From Gigaspora margarita (lineage: Eukaryota > Glomeromycota > Glomeromycetes > Diversisporales > Gigasporaceae), in assembly GCA_009809945.1 (NCBI GenBank), contig WTPW01000333.1, forward strand, positions 85,635-149,634: a stretch of 64,000 nucleotides of DNA, written 5' to 3'. Below are positions 23,281 through 33,637 of the stretch, piece by piece. Below the pieces are notes generated by a model. The model did no database searches, was not told the DNA's origin, and worked only from the letters and a program-made list of their open reading frames with translations. The position numbers were made by a program, and so were the translations under genes. Numbering within the stretch: the first letter of the stretch is position 1; each line of letters starts with the position of its first letter.

Positions 23281-26200
23281 ATGTTAACGATTGGAAAATT
23301 GCCACCACTTAATCCGCTTTACATTCAAAGAAATTATGATCAGAATTTAGAAAAACTTATTAAAGAGAAACACACAATTGTGTTGTGTGGTGCTTTAGGA
23401 ACAGGTAGAACGCAATTAGCCAGACAATTTGCTAACCGAATCTTAAGATCAATTCATAATGATCGTGAATATGAATTTCTGATTTGGTTAGTAGCAGATC
23501 AGTTAGATACACTTTTAAGTAATTGTAGACAAATCGGAAATGCGTTACAAATTGCGGGTTATGAACAGTTAACAGATGATGAGCTAGCTGAAGCAATCAA
23601 GAGAAAATTAGAAGAGCGAAATTGTTTAGTAATCATTGATGATGTATGTAGTGAGGAAGTAAAACTCTGTATTGAAAAGTTCTTACCAGATTATAGCACA
23701 GATATAGTTATTATAAGTAGTCATGAAGATTGGGATTATTATAAAATTCGTATAAGACAATGTGCTGAACAAGAAGCCATCAATATCATCAGGCACATGT
23801 TCATAGAAAAAGATATAAAAATTGTTAGTGAAGAACAAATAAAGCGATTAGTTGCTCATTTTGAACATAATCTCGTGTGGACAACGCAGGCAGCTAATTA
23901 TATCATCGAAAATTTAGGTGGCGAAATTGATATTTATCTAAAAAGTAATGAAAAAATAGGACAACCTTTAAAAGATTTTGGTTTAAATTCCCAGCAAGCA
24001 TTATTATTCACTCTCGAAAATTTTCAACAAATCACTAATAATATACTTCCAAAAGATGAAAGTCTAATAGCATTATTGATTTTACAAATTTGTAGTTTAT
24101 TACCTAGTCAAAACATTCCAATAACTTTATTAACCCATTATTTTCAACATTATGCAAAAGTTCCGGAAAGTAAATTAGAACAACTAATCAATTTATTATG
24201 TAAGAAAACCATGCTAATAGAACGTGAAGGTAGTTATATAAGTATGCATTGTTCTTACCAGACAATGTTTAAACAAAATATACTAGTTAAGCAAAACTTA
24301 ATTAGCATTGCTAAATTATCAGATTTACAAACTTGCTTCTTTAAGTTCCTGGTAGAAAAAGTAAAGTGGCGTCGTAGTGAAAATGTTAGTCCTAACAATA
24401 AGTTTCAGTGGGAACAAGTTAATATTTTACCTCATGTTAAGTCGGTGATTATACATTTTGAAGAGCAACCAGAATATTCATATTTGACCATTGAATTATA
24501 TTACGCTATTGGTAATTATTATGAAAATCAGGAATTATTGTACGAAGCTAAATCTTGCTATATTAAATCTCAAGATTTAAGTGAAAACCTATTAGGTAAA
24601 GATATAATTACAGAACTCTCTGGCTTATCATCTGAATTGTTAGTTGATACTACAAAACAATCTATTGCCAAAAAAATCAACTCAGCTACATATAATTTAG
24701 AGCAATTCAAAATGTATGTCGTAGAAATATTATATAAATTGGCATCCATAAATATAAGATTGTGGCAAATTTTAGATGAACACGAAAAAGATTTAACAAT
24801 TAAATATCTTGAACAATCTTTTCATCTACATTCATTATTTATAAATTTTGATGATGTTAAAGCCCAGGATCAGTATTATACATGTCGAAACCTAGCGGCA
24901 TCTTATAAAAAACGATGCAGATTTCATGATGCAAAACAAATTATAGACAATTTGATAAATTCAGACTTTACCAAAAATAATTCCGAGATAAAATCACTTG
25001 CTTATCTTGATGCCGCCCGATGGGAAACAAAAATAAATCCTCTAAAGGCAATTGATTATTTAAAAAAAAGTTTGATGGAAATTTATTCAGTTGCAGAATC
25101 AGATTATTCTTACAATAATCGTGCAAAAGACATGATAATAATTTATTTAGAATTAGGTTATGCCTATCTAGAAGTTTCTCGTGCTGAAAAAGATAAAATA
25201 AAAAAATTTGACGCATTAAAAAAAGCTGATATTCAATTACGTTTTGCTTTAAAATTTAATAGAGAGCATTATAAACTTGATAGTAACAGAACCGCTGGTA
25301 GAATTTTCTATTATTTGGCTGAAGTCAATGAGGTCATGGAATATTATTTTTTGGCGCGTGAAGCTGTAATTCAATCGCTATTAATTCAACAAAGTTTTTA
25401 TCAAAACCAAGAAAATACTTATATTAAAGATTCTTCTCAGTTGTTAAGACGAATTGAAGACAAAATTCAGTGTCTAAAAAATCCACCTGAAGAAATTAAT
25501 AAAAAATCATTACAAATTCTTCAACAAGAACTTGATAAGAAAAAAGAAGAATATAATGAAACTAATGATCTTCAAGCACTTAAAGAGTATGCAGATATAT
25601 TGCTAGAAACAAATGATCCAGAGAAAAGAGATCTCGCTATTAACTATTATCAAACTTATTTAGACTCAACAGCTGTTAATCCACAAAAAAGTCGTCGTGC
25701 ATCCGTTTACAAACGATTAGGATATGCTCTTTTTCAACAAATGGTTACCAAATCTGATTATAAAGATTTGGAAGAACAAAAACTAAGGACAAAGGTTGCC
25801 TATAAAGAAGCACAAATATACTACAAAGACTTACTAGATGAATCTCAATTTTTTGAGGATGATACTATTAAATTCAATTATAATCTTTGCTTTTGGGCAT
25901 TGAACAAATTAGAGAAATCAAAATTGGAAAATGTTTATTTAATCAGAAATAATAATGACTTATTTAATCATGCCATGACTAGTGCATTATTAGCAAAATA
26001 TAATTATTATCTAAATAAATGGAATCATAATTGTCAAAACTATGATAAAATTAAACTTGCTACAGAAGCAATTAAAACTGTGGCAGAGTTTAGTCCTGCT
26101 GACTTTGTAAAAGGAATGGCAAATATTGTTCAAGGTATACATGCAGAAAGAGTACAGACAAAGACAGAGCAAATTATACATGTAATAGAAAGTAAACTTG

Positions 26201-26679
26201 ATCCAATAAAATCCTTTTTTAGAAATATTGCAAAAAAAATAAGTGAAATTTATATTGAGCAAATACCACATATTGAACCTGAATCTATTGAAACATTTGC
26301 TAAATTTATTTCAGAAAAATTATTTGATTACGTGGGTTCAAAGAAAGTAGATTTTACTTTAGATCCTATTCAAATATTTATTTCTGGATTGTATTACAAC
26401 AGTAAAAAGAATTGCTTATTAACCACCCAAAGTGGAATTCTGTGGAATGCAGAAGAAATGCTTCGCTATACGGGTATTATCACTCATGATAATCGTATTT
26501 ATATTTATTTCAAGACTCCAGAACACAATCTTAAATATGGCTTCCGTCATGATAATTTGCCGATTATTTGTCGACATTACGAATACCATAAAAACCGTAC
26601 GGAAGCAATTGAACGGCTCAAGCAATTAGCAAATAATACTACAAACAATGCCAGAACAACAGAATGTAGTATCTCTTAA
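23281..26679 (+). CDS. Intronless STAND/NB-ARC-like NTPase with TPR repeats, 1132 residues
   Basis: The ATG follows an in-frame TAG directly, so the start is secure, and the frame is open for 1132 codons. The N-terminus carries a P-loop at residues 37-44 (GALGTGRT), in which the usual Walker A lysine is Arg43, and a Walker B strand LVIIDD at 116-121. A sensor-like strand DIVIISS follows near 141-147. A segment ending TTQAANYI at about 201-208 matches the position of the GLPL/QAAxYI motif of bacterial STAND ATPases. From about 400 to 850 helical hairpins look like TPRs, for example an Ala-rich pair at 405-440. The C-terminal 100 residues form an unrecognised domain. Proteins of this plan act as nucleotide-switched scaffolds in signalling, death or defence. 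No signal peptide or membrane segment is seen, so it is probably cytosolic. The absence of introns and the bacterial look suggest transfer; that is inference. It converges on the minus-strand gene 514 bp downstream. Confidence 0.88.
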   Translation: MLTIGKLPPLNPLYIQRNYDQNLEKLIKEKHTIVLCGALGTGRTQLARQFANRILRSIHNDREYEFLIWLVADQLDTLLSNCRQIGNALQIAGYEQLTDDELAEAIKRKLEERNCLVIIDDVCSEEVKLCIEKFLPDYSTDIVIISSHEDWDYYKIRIRQCAEQEAINIIRHMFIEKDIKIVSEEQIKRLVAHFEHNLVWTTQAANYIIENLGGEIDIYLKSNEKIGQPLKDFGLNSQQALLFTLENFQQITNNILPKDESLIALLILQICSLLPSQNIPITLLTHYFQHYAKVPESKLEQLINLLCKKTMLIEREGSYISMHCSYQTMFKQNILVKQNLISIAKLSDLQTCFFKFLVEKVKWRRSENVSPNNKFQWEQVNILPHVKSVIIHFEEQPEYSYLTIELYYAIGNYYENQELLYEAKSCYIKSQDLSENLLGKDIITELSGLSSELLVDTTKQSIAKKINSATYNLEQFKMYVVEILYKLASINIRLWQILDEHEKDLTIKYLEQSFHLHSLFINFDDVKAQDQYYTCRNLAASYKKRCRFHDAKQIIDNLINSDFTKNNSEIKSLAYLDAARWETKINPLKAIDYLKKSLMEIYSVAESDYSYNNRAKDMIIIYLELGYAYLEVSRAEKDKIKKFDALKKADIQLRFALKFNREHYKLDSNRTAGRIFYYLAEVNEVMEYYFLAREAVIQSLLIQQSFYQNQENTYIKDSSQLLRRIEDKIQCLKNPPEEINKKSLQILQQELDKKKEEYNETNDLQALKEYADILLETNDPEKRDLAINYYQTYLDSTAVNPQKSRRASVYKRLGYALFQQMVTKSDYKDLEEQKLRTKVAYKEAQIYYKDLLDESQFFEDDTIKFNYNLCFWALNKLEKSKLENVYLIRNNNDLFNHAMTSALLAKYNYYLNKWNHNCQNYDKIKLATEAIKTVAEFSPADFVKGMANIVQGIHAERVQTKTEQIIHVIESKLDPIKSFFRNIAKKISEIYIEQIPHIEPESIETFAKFISEKLFDYVGSKKVDFTLDPIQIFISGLYYNSKKNCLLTTQSGILWNAEEMLRYTGIITHDNRIYIYFKTPEHNLKYGFRHDNLPIICRHYEYHKNRTEAIERLKQLANNTTNNARTTECSIS

Positions 26680-27192
26680 TTAGTTTTCCAAAATTTTTTT
26701 GGTGTCATTATTTTATCACATAATATTTGGATAAGAGATGTTCATGCTATTATTCGATGTTTGGACATATTTTTGGGCAATATCCAAATCATCCAATTAA
26801 TTTTATTGAAGCATAATAAAATTTTTTGTTCTCAAAGAACATTTTATATAATTAATTGTCATGTGATTTTTAACGTTATAAAATTTCTCTCGTTATACTG
26901 AATTAACAATTTAGTAAAGAATAGTGGATTTACTAACATTCAATATATTAATTTTTGAAAAATTTATTAATGAAACTAACTGATTTATTTTTACTAATTT
27001 ATTCACACATCAATTTTTATAAAACTAATCATGCTATTCAATAGTTTCAGATTTATTAAGTGTGATGCTTGAAAGCACCGATTCTATTCAAGGTATCACT
27101 TGTGTAAATTATTACTACTTTCTAACTTTATTTTTCTTTCACTAACAATGTTAATGCCCGACTAAATATGATATTGAATTATAGATTAAATA
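26680..27192. other. Intergenic spacer between two convergent genes
   Basis: This 513-bp AT-rich spacer separates the stop codons of the two long genes, so it must hold both 3' ends. AATAAA-like words are common and cannot be assigned. No further frame is seen. Confidence 0.5.
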
Positions 27193-30100
27193 TTATTGTC
27201 GATATTGACAATTAATAGTTCTGACAAAACATTTTATGTCTATTTGAGAATCTGATTTTACAAGTGCAAAAAGTTGTTGTGTTAGATCAGAGTTTGACAA
27301 AATCATATTAACTATCCGAATTTCTTTAAAAATATTCGTATCTGAAGCATCAATATTTTCATAAATTTTGATGAGAAGTCGAGTTAATACAAAACCTATT
27401 TGGCCCACTTTAAGATCAGGTTCTTTTTGATTAACAAAATCAAATGCTTGTGATGCTAATATCCAATTTCCATGCCTCAGGTAACAAAACCCAAGCAAAA
27501 GGTAACATATTGTGGTGCTATTTGGTGATAATAACAAGGCAAACTCTTTTAAAATTTGCATTTCACTATGAATATGCCCTAAGGAGTTCATACTGTTAAT
27601 TATAATGTATTTTGCTAGGAATTCAAGAGGAATATCTTTTATTTCATCTCTGTCCATTAGGACCATTTGAAGCGCAATAGGTAGAATAGGAATTTCCATT
27701 TTACAAAATGATTGTTTAGTAATCGAACTTGCTGATAGTCGTTGAATAGAATTTTCTGCATATATAATTGCTTGTTCATGATAATCATTAATAAAGTAAA
27801 TCATAGCAAGTTTCATTTGTACAGAAGCTGAATCAGAAATTTCTATAGCCTTATTATATTGTTTAAATATATTATTTCGTATTTGTTGAGACATGACTCC
27901 AGTTTCTTTTATTTTAATAAAGTCAATAGTTGCCATGTTAGCCAATGCTTCACTTTTTATTTCTTGATTAAGAGCTGAATCAAAAATCTCACAATAAATG
28001 GATATTGCCTTATCAAAATCTCCGCTGTTAAAAAGTCTATAACCTTCAAGCGACTTTAGAAGCATTGCTAATTCATTTTCAATACATTCGCTGCAAGATA
28101 AAGCGTCGCATGCTTGGGAATAAAGGTAATAATCTTTTGGATAAAATTTGGTAAATAAGTTAATAGCTTTATTAATAGCATGGCGTGCTTTTATTATAAT
28201 ATCACGAGCGTTATTAATCTTTTTTTCAGATGTTTTATCTGAAACATTAAGATCTTTAATCAATGCCAATGAACTTTGTGAAATTGCAAGTCCATGATTT
28301 AAAGAACTATACCCAACTTTAAATGCATATTCTTGTGTTCCTTCTTGATATAATTGTTTTTGTAATATTTCTAATTGTTCATATATTTCTAATGCCTTTA
28401 ATGGAATTTTACAAGAATAAGCATTAACAAGCGAAGAAAATATATTTGCTTTGACATCTGGTCTATTGAGATTATGTTTATTATAGAAATTTAAACATTG
28501 CTCTAATAATTCTATGCGAAGAGTGTCATCCACCCGTGAATAACCAGCTGCTAAATTTATAAATGCATTCACTATATCAACTTCTTTATTAACTCGAATA
28601 TCAGCGTCTAGGATATCATCATGATTTAAATTATAATCCTTTTCTAAAATATTTAAACCCTCTTTGCTAAGTTCTATTTGCTTTTCATTATTTTTAATAT
28701 CACCAAAAGCTCTTGCAAGATTAAACAAACTTTTTGCAAATAATGGATCATCATGTTTATATAATCTGGAGTTGATAGCATGTGCTTTTTGAATAAGTAT
28801 TAAATGTTGATGGTAATTTGAAGAATTTCGTTCAGAAAATGCAAGTAATGTTAGCGCTTCAGAATATAATTCGGTATTTTTGTCAATGTTGAACCTAGAA
28901 TGCAAGTTAAGCAATAACTCCAAAAGAGGCTTTTGATCAGATCTGTTTAGATCATTATATATAGAACTTAATAAATATAAATGGTTCTTGAGAAAAATAA
29001 TGTTCTCAATTGTTTGATTAAAAATATCAATAATATCATGAAATTTAAGTAAAACATGTCGATATATATTTATGACCAATGTTGACTCAGAATCACGTAT
29101 GTTACGATCTTTTAAGTATTGGGAACATGCTTCTATAAATGCTTTAATACTTTTAATATCAGACAATCTAAGATCATCAAATTCATGAGTTAATAAAGCT
29201 CTGATAAAGCTTGTTATAAAAATTTGTTCATTCTCATTTTTTAGAAATTTTAAATTGAATAAGGCTTTAAGAATCTGGTTTGAATGTTCTTCTGACAAAC
29301 CATGCTTAATTAAAGTAAATAAAAAAAAGGTAGTAGATGCTTTGTCCCCTAAAAGATAAATGAAATAAAATATTTCTCTCGCCAAGACTTCATTATTCAT
29401 AATTTTAGTTAAAATAAATGTCAAAATTATTCCTCTATTATTACAATATATAGCAAATGAATTAAGACAAGCATCATTTTTGATGTATGGATGTGCATTA
29501 CGAAAAGTATTATTACACGATGATAAAAATGTGCAAAAGTCTTTAATTTTTGATTCTGAAATACGGATATAAGCGATTGCCATGTCAATGGTGATAGTAA
29601 ATTGTCCTGATATATCTAGTAATTGTTTAAATTCCTCTTCAGAAACATTATTAATAGAATATTTTAAGAGTGCATCTCTTAAATATTGTTCTTGATCAAA
29701 TATAGATTCTAGTTTATCCACATTGAGCAAAGCAATTTCTAGCTTATCTTTAGGCACTAATTGTGTATTTATTTCATTTAATAGGTGCTTTCCATAATCT
29801 ATTAATTCTAAATAATTCTTAATTATTGCAATCAAATTAGGTCCATTAGTATCCCCTCTTTTTAATAGTTTAGATAGTTTAACGCATTTTATATTATAGT
29901 TAGTTACAAGTGGATTTAGCGTCTTAGAAAATTGAATATCTCTAAATCTATTAGAATGTGCTGTAATTTGCACTTTGTGACACTTGTGTTCGACTTCTCT
30001 AATTTTCAATATTTCTTTTAAAGTATCATAGTTAAAATTTTCAATTTCTTCTACTGGATAAGACAAATTAAGCTTAGCTACCTTGGCCAATATATCATCG

Positions 30101-33009
30101 ATCTGTGATAAAATTGGGTGAAAAAGGACTCCTTTCTCTGCAGCATCTAGAAAGCATTTAAGAGCATCTAAAAATAAATTTGGTTGAAGTTTTTCCACAT
30201 ACTGATAAAACTTTTCTGCGAATACAATTTCGCGACCATCTTTTAAATGCTGGCAGACTTTTATCAAATTTTTTAGTGTAGTTAAATAATCATTATAATT
30301 TTTAGGTAATTGTTCATATATTTCATATGCTTTTAATAAATTTCTTTCAGCAGATTTGTATTCTTCTTGAATCAAATCAAAAATAGCTAATTTAGAATAG
30401 GCTTTTGCAACATTGCTATTGCGTTCACCGAATTGTTTAGTTATTATGTCTATAACTTCGTGCAATTTCTGTTTACTTTCCACCTGCTGATCATAATTGA
30501 CCAAAGTATCAAAAGCATCGAGATAAAACTCTGCAATTTGCTGTTTATAATTGGAACTTCTTTCAAATGTAGTATGAATTAAAGTTATAGTCTTTTTATA
30601 GTACTCATAGGCTAACTCGTAGCTCTTTTTTGCTTGATAAACTTTCATATATCCGTGAGAGAGTTTAAAAGACAATGTATTACGTGCAAGATTGTGTTCT
30701 ATTGCATCTAGTAAGGAAGCAACAAGATCTAATTCTTTTTCAGCCTCATTAATTCTTTCCATGATAAAATAAGTGTTGGCGAGGTTAAGATGAGATTCTA
30801 ATAACTGACTTACAATTCTGTTTACATATAAAGTATTAATTACTTGAATTACCAAATTTCTATAGTTTAATGCTTGTTCTAATTGATTGAATCGTTCTGC
30901 AATTTCAGCAGCTTGCTGATAAATGTCAATTAATTTAACATGTGCTCGCTTGTTATAAAAATTATTAGCAAAATCAAGGGCATTTTGAATGTTTTGTTCA
31001 CCAAGACTAAATTGATTTTGACTCACAAACCACTTTGCAAAACTAATATAATAATCTATCATTATATGATTACGTTTTTCAGATATACATTCAACTATTT
31101 CTTTAGCTTTTTCGAGATGAGCTAACTCAGAAGATTTATTTCCTAATAAGCCCTCAATATTTGCAATATTACAATGGGCTTGTACACATTCCATTGATAT
31201 TGCTTGATTATTCATTTCAAGTTTAATGGGTATACAGTTAAACAACTCAAGAGCACTCTTATGGTCTTCTAAGGATAATTTTAGATAACCTAAATTGAAA
31301 AGATCATCCACATCCAATGGTTTATTTTCAATATATTTTTCATAATATTCATTGGCTAATTGAGGCTTTCCTAAATGTGAATAGAGACGAAACAATTGAA
31401 AATATGCATCTTTTGGCCCTGATCGTTGTGCTTCTAGCAATAATAGTTCAGCTTCTCTATAAAGCATAAATCTGAAACAGATGATCGCCTTTGTCACTAA
31501 TCGTTCATCTAAGAATTTTTCAGTTATATTAATTTTATTTTTGTCTTCTATATTAATACTGATTTTTACAAAATGATAAAGTGGTATTGCAATTTGATAG
31601 AACTTTACCAAGTCAGAAATATCATCTATGCAAAAAAAATTTTCAACTTCAACACTATTGGGTGCCACCTTTGTGTCCCAGATACCAAATTTTTCATTTT
31701 GACTATCATTTGTAACGTAGGTAAAAAGACGTGATTGTAATGCTACAGCTGTCATAAATTCTAAGTTTGTAGCACCTTCTTTACTAATAATATTACTTTT
31801 TAATAACCCTAAAATTTTGTCCCATAATGTATTTCCAGGTGTTGCAAAAATTAATCGTAAACCTTCAATCAATCTATCTGGCAATCTGTAAATTTCAGTT
31901 TTAATGTTCAATAACTTTCCTTCATGACTTACTTTATCAACATTAATTTTATATTTTTCTAAATCAGCTTGTAAATTTTTCGTACCAGTAAAAAGCAAAA
32001 TTTTAGCCAAATTTTTATGAAATGATGAATGATCTGTTTCTTTTTTATTCAACTGCTTATCAATCAACTCTTTATAATCTTCATATAATTTTTTATTTCC
32101 GAAAAAATATTGACAATCAATTAATTCAGCAACTAGCAAAGGATCTTGATCGAGCGTATTAAGATCAATGTAATTAGCCATTTGTTGAGGGGTTTGAATT
32201 AAATCATAATCTTTATCCAAGCGTCCAAGTGGTGTCTTTCCTCCTAAATCGAATTGGAAACCTGGTTTCATTAGATCATCAAGATCGATACCATTTATCT
32301 CATTTTCCAATTGGAATAAATTAAATGGAAGTGCAGTTTGCTTTAAGCTTATGACAATAAAGTTCATTATATATACCATTCGGCGTAAAGCTTCTTTTAA
32401 TTTTGGATTAGTTTCATTAATTAAAATACAAAATTCTATATCTGAATATGGAGTAGCAGTACCCTTTGCCCATGATCCCAATAGTAATATTGAAAAATTT
32501 TTTTTATCAATACTGTCATCACCAAGAAAATCAATAGCAAGCTGTACGATGTCGCTCAATAGTTTAAGTAATGATAAATTAAGTTCTTGAAATCCATTCT
32601 TAATTGTATTGACTTTGTCAGATTTCTTGGTTTTTTCTTGAGCTTGATTAATAATTTCTTTTGCTTGTTTACATTGAATTTCTCTGAGTGATCTATGAAG
32701 CTTATCAATGTAAGTTAAAAAGTTCGTTGAATTATTATTAGATTTTAACACTTCCTTAAATAAAAAATCCTTTAATTCTAATATCTCTTGATTTGTTATT
32801 AAATTTTCTTTGGAAATCTTGTTTGCAGCTTGATAAATCTTATAAACATTTAAACAAAGATCTGCAACGTTTAAAGTAGTTTCATTTTTTTTAATAACTT
32901 TTTGCCAAAGTTGTTGACCAAGTTCCTTTAATAATCGTGCAATTTCATTAACGTTATTCTCAAGTTTAGCTTTATTTAATAAATGAATTTCAGGTACCAA
33001 TTCTTCCAT
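27193..33009 (-). CDS. DUF294/GlnD-like nucleotidyltransferase fused to a long TPR array, 1938 residues
   Basis: An intact, intronless frame; no ATG lies between the chosen start and the in-frame stop upstream. Residues 1-170 are helical. A Pol-beta-type nucleotidyltransferase core follows: GSWAKG at 178-183, then PYSDIE with Asp190 and Glu192 as candidate metal ligands, and FQFDLGGKTPLG around 251-262 with Asp254 as a possible third acid. The spacing and the words PYSDIEF and GGxTPLG match the putative nucleotidyltransferase (PII-uridylyltransferase N-terminal-like) family that precedes TPRs in several intracellular bacteria. From about 540 to 1000 TPR hairpins are clear, and more follow in the C-terminal third, with a diverged middle. 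The substrate is unknown: nucleotidylation of a protein partner or synthesis of a nucleotide signal are both possible. No signal peptide or membrane helix is seen. The gene points at the STAND gene and may be its partner or a co-inherited neighbour; this is inference. Confidence 0.87.
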   Translation of the reverse strand: MEELVPEIHLLNKAKLENNVNEIARLLKELGQQLWQKVIKKNETTLNVADLCLNVYKIYQAANKISKENLITNQEILELKDFLFKEVLKSNNNSTNFLTYIDKLHRSLREIQCKQAKEIINQAQEKTKKSDKVNTIKNGFQELNLSLLKLLSDIVQLAIDFLGDDSIDKKNFSILLLGSWAKGTATPYSDIEFCILINETNPKLKEALRRMVYIMNFIVISLKQTALPFNLFQLENEINGIDLDDLMKPGFQFDLGGKTPLGRLDKDYDLIQTPQQMANYIDLNTLDQDPLLVAELIDCQYFFGNKKLYEDYKELIDKQLNKKETDHSSFHKNLAKILLFTGTKNLQADLEKYKINVDKVSHEGKLLNIKTEIYRLPDRLIEGLRLIFATPGNTLWDKILGLLKSNIISKEGATNLEFMTAVALQSRLFTYVTNDSQNEKFGIWDTKVAPNSVEVENFFCIDDISDLVKFYQIAIPLYHFVKISINIEDKNKINITEKFLDERLVTKAIICFRFMLYREAELLLLEAQRSGPKDAYFQLFRLYSHLGKPQLANEYYEKYIENKPLDVDDLFNLGYLKLSLEDHKSALELFNCIPIKLEMNNQAISMECVQAHCNIANIEGLLGNKSSELAHLEKAKEIVECISEKRNHIMIDYYISFAKWFVSQNQFSLGEQNIQNALDFANNFYNKRAHVKLIDIYQQAAEIAERFNQLEQALNYRNLVIQVINTLYVNRIVSQLLESHLNLANTYFIMERINEAEKELDLVASLLDAIEHNLARNTLSFKLSHGYMKVYQAKKSYELAYEYYKKTITLIHTTFERSSNYKQQIAEFYLDAFDTLVNYDQQVESKQKLHEVIDIITKQFGERNSNVAKAYSKLAIFDLIQEEYKSAERNLLKAYEIYEQLPKNYNDYLTTLKNLIKVCQHLKDGREIVFAEKFYQYVEKLQPNLFLDALKCFLDAAEKGVLFHPILSQIDDILAKVAKLNLSYPVEEIENFNYDTLKEILKIREVEHKCHKVQITAHSNRFRDIQFSKTLNPLVTNYNIKCVKLSKLLKRGDTNGPNLIAIIKNYLELIDYGKHLLNEINTQLVPKDKLEIALLNVDKLESIFDQEQYLRDALLKYSINNVSEEEFKQLLDISGQFTITIDMAIAYIRISESKIKDFCTFLSSCNNTFRNAHPYIKNDACLNSFAIYCNNRGIILTFILTKIMNNEVLAREIFYFIYLLGDKASTTFFLFTLIKHGLSEEHSNQILKALFNLKFLKNENEQIFITSFIRALLTHEFDDLRLSDIKSIKAFIEACSQYLKDRNIRDSESTLVINIYRHVLLKFHDIIDIFNQTIENIIFLKNHLYLLSSIYNDLNRSDQKPLLELLLNLHSRFNIDKNTELYSEALTLLAFSERNSSNYHQHLILIQKAHAINSRLYKHDDPLFAKSLFNLARAFGDIKNNEKQIELSKEGLNILEKDYNLNHDDILDADIRVNKEVDIVNAFINLAAGYSRVDDTLRIELLEQCLNFYNKHNLNRPDVKANIFSSLVNAYSCKIPLKALEIYEQLEILQKQLYQEGTQEYAFKVGYSSLNHGLAISQSSLALIKDLNVSDKTSEKKINNARDIIIKARHAINKAINLFTKFYPKDYYLYSQACDALSCSECIENELAMLLKSLEGYRLFNSGDFDKAISIYCEIFDSALNQEIKSEALANMATIDFIKIKETGVMSQQIRNNIFKQYNKAIEISDSASVQMKLAMIYFINDYHEQAIIYAENSIQRLSASSITKQSFCKMEIPILPIALQMVLMDRDEIKDIPLEFLAKYIIINSMNSLGHIHSEMQILKEFALLLSPNSTTICYLLLGFCYLRHGNWILASQAFDFVNQKEPDLKVGQIGFVLTRLLIKIYENIDASDTNIFKEIRIVNMILSNSDLTQQLFALVKSDSQIDIKCFVRTINCQYRQ

Positions 33010-33129
33010 TCTATCAGATTTAAAGTATAGTCCTAAAAATTATTAATAAACTATCATGTTATGTTCATTTGTTCGACAAATGTTAGGGGTCAATATATGA
33101 TCTGCTGCATGCATTGTATTCTTGATAAA

Positions 33130-33413
33130 GGGCGTCTAAAGCCGTGTACAAGTCATATAGTTTTGATTTTTTAAATAAAGTTAGGTTAAGGGTTTATTTG
33201 AGGTTAGGATCAGGACATGTCCTATAGTAAAATTGTCTTCCCGAAATTTTTTATTAACGCACTAAGATGTGTTTAGACTGTTGTTTCTTGTATTTTTTGC
33301 GATTTTCGCATTTTTTTTTCGCTGTTTTTGTCTCTTCGGGCTTATCCGTGTCGATCAAAATAAACAATTCTATTGGCTCTATGTCATGGATGTACACGGT
33401 TTTAGACGACCCC
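33130..33413. mobile_element. MULE-like MITE, copy near 33.1 kb (about 284 bp)
   Basis: The terminal inverted repeats are GGCGTCTAAAGCCGTGTACA on the left and GGTCGTCTAAAACCGTGTAC read inwards on the right. The interior contains TCCCGAAATTTTTTATTAAC and TTATCCGTGTCGATCAAAAT, which occur in inverted order in the element at 49818-50100. It lies just upstream of the nucleotidyltransferase gene's start, about 120 bp away. There is no coding frame. Confidence 0.65.
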
Positions 33414-33499
33414 TATAAATAGTAACTAAATGCATCAAAGAAGTACAGTACCCTAACTTTAAATGCGTCTAAATTCAAATTAAATCATTGTAGTAAACT

Positions 33500-33637
33500 T
33501 AGAGATGAGCAAGGTAATCACTTATTACGTACAAAGTCAACATCACACAATTTGGCATGTTATTAGTTACAAGTATATATTATTTGAAAATAGTGATTTA
33601 ATATTTTACGAAATAAGTAATTACCCTGCCTATCTCT
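33500..33637. mobile_element. Short TIR element, about 138 bp
   Basis: The ends are TAGAGATGAGCAAGGTAATC on the left and TAGAGATAGGCAGGGTAATT read inwards on the right, continuing as matching cttattacg/cttatttcg. A TAGAGATGGGCA-type start is common in hAT elements, but I cannot see a clean 8-bp target duplication. Confidence 0.55.
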
